From: Durusdinium trenchii
Taxonomy: Eukaryota; Sar; Dinophyceae; Suessiales; Symbiodiniaceae
Assembly: GCA_963970005.1 (NCBI GenBank)
Contig: CAXAMN010006557.1
Span: 467,147 to 531,146, forward strand
Reading direction: 5' to 3'
Length of the DNA: 64,000 bases
Shown here: positions 26,264-36,056 of the stretch, piece after piece
How positions within the stretch are numbered: the stretch's first letter is position 1
Layout: every line of letters starts with the position of its first letter
Program-made: the position numbers and the translations under genes
The notes under the pieces: generated by a model
The model's input: only the letters and a program-made list of their open reading frames with translations
Told to the model about the DNA's origin: nothing
The model's database searches: none

Positions 26264-26720
26264 TCAGGGCCCATGGCGCCTGTCCCTAGCTACACCTATG
26301 ATGGAGGAGCAGGCAGTCGGGCAAAGTTCGTGAAACACCCATTTCATCAGCGTGTAGCTCTTCAAGGGCGCCGCAGTGCGGAGGCGCTTCGCCGGGTTGA
26401 AGCCATTTGGATGAGGGTGAGTCAACTCATCCGCCCAAGTGTTCAGGTCACGTTTCACATGAGATGGTGCCAATTGGCAACCACCTTGGTGCAAGGAGAG
26501 GACAAGCTCCATCAGTATTGCTGCCGTTTGCATTTTTCGAGTGGATTGATTCAGCATCGCAAAAATGTTGCCCTGGTTGTCCGACATCAGCAGTATGCGG
26601 AACTGGTGCCTATTGCGAACCCCTTCTCCATGAGAAGAAAGCCAAGAGGAGAGAGCCTATAACATCTCCAGAGGGGGGATGTTGGCCCTGGGATTTGCCT
26701 TCAAGAAGGCCTATGGGAAA
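26264..26720 (-). mobile_element. Retroelement RNase H remnant
   Basis: On the minus strand SDNQGNIFAMLNQSTRKMQT, AAILMELVLSLHQGGCQLAP and SHVKRDLNTWADELTHP match the RNase H domain common in dinoflagellate retroelements: DNQGN with the first acidic residue, a central ME, and HVKRxxNxWADxLTHP at the end. Upstream, ANIPPLEML and ALSSWLSSHGEGV precede it but contain stops, so the copy is dead. The subtype (DIRS-like or other) cannot be decided from this fragment. No long terminal repeat or intact reverse transcriptase was seen. Confidence 0.75.
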
Positions 26721-26784
26721 TGCTGAGCCCACTGGATTTGACCGCTCCCTGCTTTTCAGAGCCCTTGGCGGCGGCAAGGCGGTC

Positions 26785-27589
26785 CTAGCTTGAAAGCCGG
26801 GGGGCGGAAGCCGCCCTCTCCCGGGTCAACTTATGGATCTCGCGGAGACCCTTGAGTTCAGGGTTCGACAAAATGACCTCCCAGATGGCATTCAAAACCT
26901 CATGGAGGCCCTGCTCCTTGGTGAAGTGCATCCGTGCCACTGAGTTGATTGGCTTCCAGGGCAACATCGCGAAGAGGAGCCACCGCCTCCAGGCGCTTGT
27001 AGTACTCCATGCGGCTACGGATCCAGCTCTATAGAGGTGGTGAGGGGGCTCGTCCAGGATGAGCTGCGTCCCTCCAGTTGGACAAATCAGGCGCCACCCC
27101 CGATTGGCGCGCCAGAAGCCCTGGCAATGCTTGCAGCAGTAGCCACCACAGGTCAGGCCCTTCTGCTTCACCACCACATCCCAGGGCTCACGCTAGACAA
27201 GATCAGCCCGCACTCTTTTCAGAGCCAAGGCCAGTTCAAGCAATCCTCCGGCAGTGCGATGCGAATCTTGCTGATTTCCTGGTCGGAGTGGCCCAGCTTT
27301 TTGTACAGTAGGCCTTGGCATCTGAGACTTGGGCCACCCACCAAATCTCTGTGTTGCACCGCCAAGCTACCCGGACCTCCACGTGGGAGTCCTTGTCGAG
27401 GTGAGGCCGAATCTTCTGGTACACCGAATCGGAGGGATCAGAGGAGGAGCCTGCCAACGTGTCAGCGGCACGGCCCCTTCCAAGATTGTCTCCTCAAAGC
27501 GACCGAGTGGGATCGAGGGTAAACGAGCTCACCGTGGGGGCCTCTTCCAAAAGGTCCCAGTCAAAGATTCCAGAGCCGGAGGCGGACAT
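26785..27589 (-). pseudogene. Retroposed coding remnant downstream of the relict spliced leader
   Basis: Sixty bases after the relict leader an ATG at 27589 opens the frame MSASGSGIFDWDLLEEAPT, which meets TGA after 31 codons. It then continues in the same frame (SVYQKIRPHLDKDSHVEVRV, AWRCNTEIWWVAQVSDA) and shifts to frames reading KKLGHSDQEISKIRIALPED and, after a stop, CGGYCCKHCQGFWRANRGW. The last has a C-x3-CC-x2-C cluster that may have bound zinc. It ends PELKGLREIHKLTRERA and TAG. Several stops and shifts without splice sites indicate an intronless, decaying copy. The origin could be a cellular gene or part of the retroelement whose RNase H lies 200 bp further on. Confidence 0.55.
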
Positions 27590-27649
27590 GGCAACCCAGA
27601 AATAGAATGAGGGGAGAACAAAAATGCTTTTTCACTTTGAGATTGCAGG

Positions 27650-27665
27650 CTTGAGCCAAAATGGC
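27650..27665 (-). other. Relict dinoflagellate spliced-leader sequence
   Basis: The minus strand reads GCCATTTTGGCTCAAG, identical to the 3' 16 bases of the 22-base dinoflagellate spliced leader (DinoSL). The five bases upstream differ from CCGTA. Trans-splicing adds this leader to mRNA only, so its presence in genomic DNA away from SL RNA genes indicates reverse transcription of a spliced mRNA. The adjacent bases form a hairpin: AGCCAAAATG at 27654-27663 pairs with CATTTTGGCT at 27670-27679. Confidence 0.8.
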
Positions 27666-28258
27666 ATTGCATTTTGGCTAGTGAAATGTATTCCAGAAAC
27701 ATAACCTGCTTTCCACAGGTTCCAAGCACGTTCTAAATAACTATAAATATATATATATGCAGTACTAGTACCCACACAAACTCGCCTCTGTCTCAGTTGG
27801 TTGAGAAGGCCAGCACTTCACCATTTTCCCAAAGACCAAGGCGGCAAGCATGTCTGAAACTTCTTCTGGCGCTTTTTTCACCTTCAACCTCTTCCACCAC
27901 TTCATCACCGAGCTATCCGGACAGCCGTGGAGATGAGATCCTCATCCTGCACACCGTGGTTCCGGCTCCCTCTTCTGCCAATAGAGCCTTACAAATTAGG
28001 GGGAGGGGGCTTCCACACAACTCTTAAGGGGATTAACTCATGTTTCTTGTCATCTATCTAACCCCACACACACACTGTATATATTATATAGGTATATACA
28101 AAGCACATGGACAGACGTTGGGGTTACCAACGGCCCACGGCCCACCTCCAAAATTGATCGAGCGCTCTGATCCTGGAATTCCCTTCAGGAAAGCTTCAAA
28201 CATGCAGGTTTGCGATGATGCACACTAGCATTGATGGGGCCCGTTGGTAAACCAATGG

Positions 28259-28631
28259 TCATTGGTCATCTTTCAGAATCATCTTGCAACTGGGTGTCAA
28301 CCTCTTGAGGTTGAACACTTCTTTATGTCTCAACCCTTCCGGCTCCGTTGCGTCCCATAGACTTCGAAGACTCCAGTTGAGCCCCAGTTGCGCCCGTACC
28401 GCCCGCACACGGCGTCTCCACACGGCGTCTCCACACGGCCCCTGGCCTTGGCAGGCTGAAGGCTCCTGGCACAAGCAGCGAGCGTTGTTGGGGTGCCACG
28501 TCGCGATCTCTCTTCCATTGGAAACTGTATACGCCACGCAGCAGGGGCTTCGGAGTTGGCAAAATTCGCTGGTGGATCCGATCCACTTCATCAAAGCATC
28601 GATGGTCTCGGAAATTCTTGGACATGTCTAA
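28259..28631 (-). CDS. Possible exon or gene remnant
   Basis: An open minus frame of about 123 codons reads SETIDALMKWIGSTSEFCQL, later QLGLNWSLRSLWDATEPEGL and KEVFNLKRLTPSCKMILKDD, then TGA. A second minus frame over the same DNA also looks protein-like, which lowers confidence. A duplicated CCACACGGCGTCT sits in the middle. I recognise no family. Confidence 0.3.
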
Positions 28632-28729
28632 ATCTCAACAGGAGAACAGTCCTGCACTACGCAGGTCACATGGGTATACAGTTAGTGTTGAAAAAATCCG
28701 TGGATATTCCCAAAAAGCAACTTCAGTGG

Positions 28730-28732
<3 letters not shown>

Positions 28733-28762
<30 letters not shown>

Positions 28763-28774
28763 GTGTGTGTGCAC
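28733..28774. repeat. (CTAT)n then (GT)n microsatellite
   Basis: About eight CTAT units followed by TGTGTGTG. Confidence 0.95.
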
Positions 28775-29951
28775 TGTATTGGCCCCCACCCACTATCACT
28801 CACCGCCGCACGAGCACCTCTGGCTCCCTCCTATGTCCCCCACCTCGCCTGGGCAGTCTTCGTGTGAGCCGCCTGGCAGGAGCGGGCCCGACGTCCCCAG
28901 ACGTCCCCCGACGTCCAAGACCGTCTTTGGGAGCCCTGGAACGTCCAAGACGTGGAACGTCCAAGACCCCCTGGGATTCTTTTAACATGGTCTTTGAAGA
29001 ATGACCCCCGAGTCTAGGAATGTCCTAAACTTAGGTGCCAAAAATGGTCGAACTGGACTTCTAGGGATGATTGACTGCACCCTTTTTTGCGAGGGCGGTG
29101 TTTGTCAGAGAAGGCCCCCAAAGTTTGATCGTTCAGAATGTGAGCTCTTTTCACGGAAGATCCATCATGAGGATTTCTGATGGTCATTTGCCATTCTATG
29201 ACCATTGTTCATTGAACATGTGAAGACCACAGAACAATCTTGTGTTGGCATTTCATGGCATTTCATTGTTCACGGTCACAGAACAATCGCAACGTGACTC
29301 TTTCAGGCATGGGCACGAAGGTGGGATTCATGACCTTCCACTCTCCGCTGCAAACTTGGATGCGGTTGTATAGGTGTTTGAACCGAGACCGCTCCCCCCA
29401 AAGAAAAGAGTGCGCACTCCCGAAAAGAAATGCTACAAACTGTATACAGTGCCTGGTGCTAGAATCAACACCAGAGAGGGCCTAGAAAAGTAAAAATAAA
29501 AAACGTTGAAAAGGACTTTGCCAAGGGCCCCCCCCTTCGGATCCCACAAAATAAGTGTCGATTCTTGCCGCGAGTATCTGATAAACACCCTCTTAAACTC
29601 TGAAGCATCACCTGAGCTTCACCGGAGTTCACCCCCTCACACAGGAAGAGAAAGACCGGACTTCAGCCCCATACCAACCCCCCTCGAGTGCCCGGACTCC
29701 GCGACCTGCGGCAGGAGAGGGACACTGGAGGTACGAAGTCAAGGTGCTTGTGCGAACGATGTCAAGGTACCTTTCCTTTCGCCCTTTGGACCCTGGTTTG
29801 AGAGGAAAGGACCCTATAGGATCCATATTTTGGGTGGTGAGTGATCTGTAGAGGTGACTCATGTTCTAGCGGCTATGTGTAGGTTTTAGCCCAAACTAGC
29901 CCGGCACTCGAACCTGCTCCATCTCCGCGTTCGCCGCGAGTCACCCGCCAC
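28775..29951. other. Stretch without a supportable gene
   Basis: Local repeats of ACGTCC near 28890-28960 and a partial dispersed repeat at 29047. Short frames only. Confidence 0.55.
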
Positions 29952-30392
29952 CTCTTCCACGGTTCTGGGCACCGGGCGCGGAGGGTCAGGTCGGTGAGGG
30001 TCATCCAGAAGGCATGGGCCTGCGACCAAAGGCCGCGAAGGCGGCGAAGGCCGCGGCGGAGCAGTCTCCAGTGGCCGCGCGGGGAGGAGGGCGGCAACGA
30101 GCGCTTCGAAAGGAGAAATGAGACCATGCGGCGAGTGACCATGCCCCCCCGCACGCGAAGAAGACGTACAAAACTGAATGGTTTTGAAAGAAGAGATAAG
30201 AAGAGATGGGGAAGACGAAAAACCAGTCACGAGATCCTCTACGTACCCCCAACCCTCGATCCCTTTCGTTGAAGGGCGCGACCACGCGCCGCCCGCACAT
30301 GTTGCGCGGTCGGCCGCCGCTCGTGCCTGTCCAAGGTTGAGGACTAGCCGGTCACCATCCAGCAAGTGCCGCTGCTCCCCCTTCGCCAGGAC
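29952..30392 (-). CDS. Two exons of an unidentified gene
   Basis: Exon 30392-30327 follows TGTGCTGAG and ends GGACAG before GCACGA. It encodes VLAKGEQRHLLDGDRLVLNL and GQ, phase 0 at both ends. Exon 30019-29952 follows TCGCAG and ends AAGAG before GTGGCG, encoding AHAFWMTLTDLTLRARCPEP and WK. They would join in phase. Splice signals match those of the well-supported genes here. Function unknown. Confidence 0.5.
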
Positions 30393-31646
30393 CTCAGCAC
30401 AACAGCGACACCAGGACACCGGGCCTCCAGATCGCTGCGAGATCCGGGTGCCGGGATGCGGTGGGAAGGGTGGCCTTTCTCCAAAGCCCGCGATCCGCGA
30501 TGCGCGGGCACTTCCCATCGGCCGGTGCCAGTTCTGGGTGCGGTGCGCAGGGTTCACAGGCCTGGAAGGAAGTCCACCGCGCGTGCGACGTCGCAACGCT
30601 CGTAGCAAAGCATCTCGGGTTGGCTCAAGGAACCGGAAAAATGAAAAAAGTTACCCTGAAGGGGATTCACCCATAAGGAAAGAATCACTAAGCAAAACCA
30701 AGTCATGGTAACGAGGCGACAGGGGATTTGGGGACCAGCATCCCCACTCCAGGGAATCATGAAAGACCTGTGAAATCAGGCGTCTTGGACAAAACAGGTT
30801 GGAATTCGTCTGTCCACCGTTGCAATGGTCGATGATTCTGTGATTAGACGAATCACCGCCCCTTGTTGGCCTGATTAGCACTCAAACTAGCAGCTCAGCC
30901 TACGGTAGGCGGGCTCCATGTTTCATAAGTTGCACGAATCTGAAGAAGTTGTTCAAGAGAATGTCCGTTCATCTTGTCTTGAACCGTGTTCTGCAACGTC
31001 CGCTGCCCGTACTGTTCACTGCTGGACCTGTTCCTGCCCAAGCTGAGCACTGTGGAAGGCAGGCGGAAGGTGCAAAGAATCAAATCCAGGCCCAGCGGAG
31101 ACGGCGGAGAACCAAAGAGATCCTCCAGACAGACTACTGAGTGACTACTCTATAGTCTATAGTAGGTCCGATCTCAATGAGAGCATCGCCCAACATGGCC
31201 TCCTCTGCTCATGGCTTGTCAGAAACGTTCCTGAGTTGTCAAACTTGTTGGATGTGCCTTTCTTGAAGAATTCCACAGCAAAAAGGTTTGTGAAAAGGTG
31301 TTCATGATGCCATTCCCCACCCCATAACAGGGTCGGGACCTTGATCCGTGTCCAAAAAATAAGCCCCTCCACGACGCCCAAAAAATGAAAAGGCCTCCAT
31401 GTTGGCGACCACATGGACCGGATTCACTTCGCCTCAACCACAAAATGAGGAACCGAGGAACCCAGAAAAATCCAGAGCTGCCGTGACTTCAGTGTCCTGT
31501 TGGTGACAATTCAGATAGGTCTTGTTCAATAACAACTGATGTCTTTTTGTGAACACGCCACCAGAAAACAGCGTGCCGAGTGACGAAGTCCAATCTCAGG
31601 AACTCTTGTTAAAAAGGAAGTGTCCAGGTCCTTATACTTCTTTGTG

Positions 31647-31921
31647 TCTCTTGAGTCTCTGAGTTTGTTCTATGTGTACAAACATCCGTAAAGTAGATTC
31701 AATGTTCTTTTGAGGCCATCGCTATGAGGTTGGAGGCCATCGCTATGAGGTTGGAGGCCATCGCTATGAGGTTGGAGGCCATGGCTATTAGGTTGGAGGC
31801 CATCGCTATTAGGTTGGAGGCCATCACTAGTGGGGTGGAGGCCATGGCTAGTAGGTTGGAGGCCTCAAAGTTCTCTTGTAGGTTGTATAGTCTCTTGAGT
31901 CTCTGAGTTTGTTCTACGTGT
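31647..31921. repeat. 21-bp minisatellite flanked by 31-bp direct repeats
   Basis: Seven 21-bp units (GAGGCCATCGCTATGAGGTT plus G and variants) start at 31712, 31733, 31754, 31775, 31796, 31817 and 31838. On both sides lies TCTCTTGAGTCTCTGAGTTT plus GTTCTAYGTGT (31647-31677 and 31891-31921) with a single difference. The plus frame gives heptads such as EAIAMRL. It lies just 3' of the minus-strand stop codon at 31940. Confidence 0.93.
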
Positions 31922-31939
31922 CACCTACAGTAGGTGCCT

Positions 31940-32173
31940 TCATTCACCCTTGGGATCCTGGAGCACACCGGACTGCCCCGGCTTTTTCACGCAGAAGCCC
32001 ATCTCTCCAGCCATCTCGACCAAGCAGCTCAGGTTCCTCGCCACAAAGGAGAAGCGCCCGTCGCCGGCTCTCCAAGTCTGCACCTGGCGATGGCACATCC
32101 GGCAGCAGGTCTTCAACTGCCAGTCTTTCTGACCAAACATTGGGATCTGGTCAAGCTCAAGAGCCACCTTCGG
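31940..32173 (-). CDS. C-terminal exon of an unidentified cysteine-containing protein
   Basis: The frame reads ALELDQIPMFGQKDWQLKTC, then CRMCHRQVQTWRAGDGRFSF and NLSCLVEMAGEMGFCVKKPG, ending DPKGE and TGA. Codon third positions are strongly G/C. The C-C-R-M-C-H cluster might bind metal. The probable acceptor is TTGCGCCAG at 32174. The antisense frame is longer but has the composition of a shadow. Function unknown. Confidence 0.6.
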   Translation of the reverse strand, partial: PKVALELDQIPMFGQKDWQLKTCCRMCHRQVQTWRAGDGRFSFVARNLSCLVEMAGEMGFCVKKPGQSGVLQDPKGE

Positions 32174-32946
32174 CTGGCGCAAGCCACAACATGTGGTGCG
32201 AGTAACTCTACACCAAGTGTTTCTGGATATACGGTAGCTGCTGACCAAGCTCTAAAACCACCGAACATACACCACCCCTCTCCGCCTTACCTTACCGCCT
32301 TACCGCCCCCCTCCGGCGACTTCGGCCTGAAGGTGCTGCCGCGACAAGGTGCTGAGCGCGTCCGGCTGGAGCACCTGGCAGGGTGGACACCGTCCGGGGA
32401 GGAACTGAACCAGCTCACGGCGGAACCGGCGGAACCCAAACCGGCTGGTCGTCCGGTCTGCCAAACGATGCCGGTTCTGCAGCTACTCATTCACCACACG
32501 CGTCGTGGAGAAAGTGTGTGGTTTTGGACAGCCATGTCGTGCCCTTCCACCACCCCTGTGCGACCACCTACCACCTACCAACACTTTCAATTGTTAGGGC
32601 CTAAGTGGTCAACTAGGCAGAGCCGCCCCTTCCATCGCCCCGAAGACGGGACCTGAACCGTCGACTCAAACCTTCTTTGTTGGGGACGACTCGCCCCGGA
32701 AGTCGACACCGGCCGTCCGATCGACCTCCCCCGGGTCGCTGGGCGACCGCTTTTCAACGCCCTGCGCGGGTCGGTCGACCCCGGTCCTCCGGCCAGAAGT
32801 CCAACTGATGGGCCCGGCCGATGAGGAAGGAACTGCCGGAGGGCGAGGATGGGCGTCCGGGGAGGGTGAGGATGGGCGTCGGGGAGGGTGAGGATGTTTC
32901 TCAAAACCGAGCGTGGATTCTTTGCGGCACGGTATGTTGAGATTAT

Positions 32947-33020
32947 ATGTATATATATATATATATATCTATCTATCTATCTATCTATATATATTTATTT
33001 ATTTATTTATATATATTTTT
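32947..33020. repeat. (TA)n, (CTAT)n and (TTTA)n microsatellite
   Basis: TATATATA, then CTATCTATCTAT, then TTTATTTATTTA in direct succession. Confidence 0.95.
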
Positions 33021-33467
33021 TTGTTTTTTGAAATTCGTGGCTTTCGCTGCCCCTCTTGGAGCGTGCAATTCTGAACACCATTGGGGTCATCATCTTCTGG
33101 AGAATCTACATGACTGTGGAAAGAGCTGGTGTGGGTGGATGCCAGTTGCCCACGCCCCCCTCGAGGTGAGGAGAATCCAAATGAACCCGTTCACTTCATC
33201 GCATCCAATCTATAAGTCCCAAGTTAGCGCAGGATTTGAATATCCAGGGCACCAAGTTAGACTGTGCAAACAAGAGGCAACTCGAGTAACCGTGCAAGGA
33301 CCCATCGATCAACCAATCGAACTGATCTTCTGATTCTGCTGCCCAAAAGTTCTTTGTTCTACACTCCCTGAAACAAAGCATGGAACTGGACAATCCCACG
33401 TTTCTAGAGGAACAATGGTATTCCAGGAGGCCCAGAACATCCACATCCATGATTGTTTGAGGGAGGG

Positions 33468-35277
33468 TCACCATGTCAATGCCCTCTGCACCGAGTTCCT
33501 CCGCAGCCTGAAAGGCTCCTCCCCGCTCATCACAGGGGCGAAGGCCAGACGCCGCTGCTCGTCCGGCAACTGCGGCGGAGGTTCGGAAACGGATCGACGG
33601 ACGGGTTTGAAACCACTGAGACGGACGGGTGTCACCCACTGGTCGAAGAGTTCCGGAGAAGAACGACGAACGGGACGAACGGTCGAAAAGAAAAGTGAAG
33701 GGCTTTGACGCCAGCAACAATTAACAAAAATTGCAATGGCTAGCCGCTAGTAGCCGCTTGCCCAAGAGCGGGTGCTAATCCACAAAATTCCTTGGTGGCA
33801 TTGACAACTAAAAGCTTTAATGTAGAGACGAGGGACGAGCGACGCAATCAAATCAGGTCAGATCTGAAGAACTACCCTCTCGCAAACTGACATGGCACCT
33901 GAGAATCGACCATCTTCCTCTACCACCCATGTGGTCCAGGTGACTCCATATGGTCCAGGTGAAGGGGCTCCCAGACTCACGTCTGCTCCCTGCCCTGTGA
34001 AAAGCCAGACCCGCCTGCATCTTTACGCCGGGCCCCAGCACCTCCAGGAAGAGTGCTGGATCGCTTCTCTCCACCTGCAGCACAGCGCAGCACGGCGCAG
34101 CGCGGCTGCGCACCGACCGCACCGCAAGCGCACCGTCCAACGTGCAGGATCAGGGCGTCTCCGGGCGTGCTCCACTGTGCTAAACGCACGCGTGGTGTTC
34201 GTGACACCAGACCCATGCCGATGCGGCATCTCGAGGTTGGAACCGACAGAAAGAAACTGCCAGTTCTTTTCGCACGAAAGACCTCGGTGCAGAAGTGAAG
34301 AACCCTGTGACATGTCGTTGTTCGACCCGGTCCAGCCCCAAGCGTTCCAGGAGAGGTGTTATATATATATATAAATATAAGTGACCTCATAGAACCCCAC
34401 TGGGTACCTATGCGGTAGTCTATCTCCTTGAACCTCCATTGCTCGGTCGAAAAAACACTCAGGGCCCACCTTGGCAGCGACGTGTCCGCTGCTGCGGCGC
34501 GATTCCCTGGTGCCAGCAGCACTAGCAACATTGGCTGGTGCGATGCCCACGGAGCCTGGCCGGGCGACGGAGCGGGCCGAAGGAGGCGGCATGGGCGCTG
34601 GTTTGGCGAGCGGGTTCCCCACACTCGGCCCCCCCCGTTCACCCACGCTCGCGGCGAACGGAAGCGCGCCTGCGCTGGCTGGAGCGTGGAGCGCGGAGGG
34701 AACGCCCGAGTCTCTTAGGCCAGAAGGGCCTGATAGGCCAGGACAACGCAGCCAGGCAGCCAGGCAGCCAGCAGCAGGGTGTTTTTTGTTTTTTCCCCAA
34801 ACAGCCCGATCTGAGCGCCGCAGGGGAGTGGGAAGGGAGTGGAATGGGAGGCTGGTCCAGTCTCAAACAATCTGTAGTGGGCTGGCTGCTTGAAACAACT
34901 CCATCGAAGAGCATGGACACGGCAACACCCTGAAAGAGATTCATGACCCCCAGATCTGTCCATGGCAAATCCTCGAGAAAACCACCAACCAAAAAAAATC
35001 ATACAGTATTTATGACATATATATATATGTATTTATGACATATATATATATATGTATATGTATATATCATAGGCCCATAGGCCCACAGGCACTATCACTC
35101 CCTTAAACACCAAAAATAAAACAATCAGACCCCCAAAACATCGGACTCCCCTCGCCACCGGTCTAGCAAACCACCGATCCATACCTTCGATGTCGCTCCC
35201 TCAGAATCCTTCAGGCTCATGACCCCCCCACTCACCGCCGCAGCCTCCAGGCTCTGCCGCACCGACGCCAGCTTCGC
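33468..35277 (-). CDS. Possible 3' exons of the kinase-FHA gene, or a separate gene, ending at a TGA
   Basis: Three exon candidates follow the FHA exons on the same strand. 35277-35185 is alanine-rich and helical (AKLASVRQSLEAAA) and ends CGAAG before GTATGG; an alternative donor GTGAGT lies at 35235. 34623-34470 is rich in proline and alanine (VGNPLAKPAPMPPPSARS) and ends GCCAAG before GTGGGC. 33569-33468 encodes LPDEQRRLAFAPVMSG and ends NSVQRALTW then TGA. The last two join in phase. I recognise no domain. Whether they belong to the kinase-FHA transcript cannot be settled from sequence alone. Confidence 0.45.
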
Positions 35278-36056
35278 CTGGGCGACCCGCGGGCGCCGTG
35301 AGCTCGGTCCGCGGCCGTTCATCCGGTGGCGAAGCACCGGAGGGCTTCAAAGGATCCGATCGCCGCGGGGGCTCCACTCGATCCTGGGGAGTCTGGGAGG
35401 ATTCCAAGTCGTCTTGAAAAAGAACCAACGGACCTAAGTACAGATATGTACAGAATGTAAATGGTCCATATGTGTTCTTACATCATATTCATGTATTACT
35501 AGGGATTCTGCGCGATGGGTCTTGCGGGGGGGAGCTTTTGGTTCGCGTCGAAGCGGTGTTCTGGTGGCGTTCTGCATCTCGGCGGTCATATCGAAATTGT
35601 TGGACACTGTCCCTGTTGAGAGAGCCCCTCGCCTGTGTGATGGCTGTTCAGAAATGGGAAGACGAAGACTTGCACTCGACGCTAGGCAAATCAAGCAAAT
35701 CCATGTGTTCTGCTCATTCACTCATGTTTGTTGCTCTTGTGGGTCTTGTGATGTTCATGTGTTCTGCTCCAAAAGAAGTGATAGAAACTCAGGCATCTGT
35801 TGTCAAGGGAACGCACTGTCCCATGCAAAAACGGAGGAGAGGCATACAGAAGTATGAACCCCATCCTTTTGTCTACGCAAGGTGATTGTAGAAAACTGCA
35901 CTCCCAAAGGCTAAGGCCCATAAGTGGCCCATAAGCGCTTGTAACTTCCTATGGGTTGCTGTCCATAAGTGTGTCCTACGGTTGTGGATCGAAAGGTGTA
36001 CTTTGAAGCCTCCATCTGGCGTAAACTCGATGCTTTTTAACACGCATGCGGCACAC

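Noticed and set aside
29886..30608. 240-codon minus open frame
   Set aside because: It runs across different frames of better-supported short exons (30392-30327 and 30019-29952) and through a low-complexity Pro/Arg stretch.
31712..31906. Coiled-coil protein suggested by repeated EAIAMRL heptads
   Set aside because: The heptads come from the 21-bp minisatellite; the frame has no supportable upstream or downstream coding sequence and is on the plus strand.
31647..31921. CRISPR-like repeat array
   Set aside because: Units are head-to-tail 21-mers without unique spacers, in a eukaryotic sequence.
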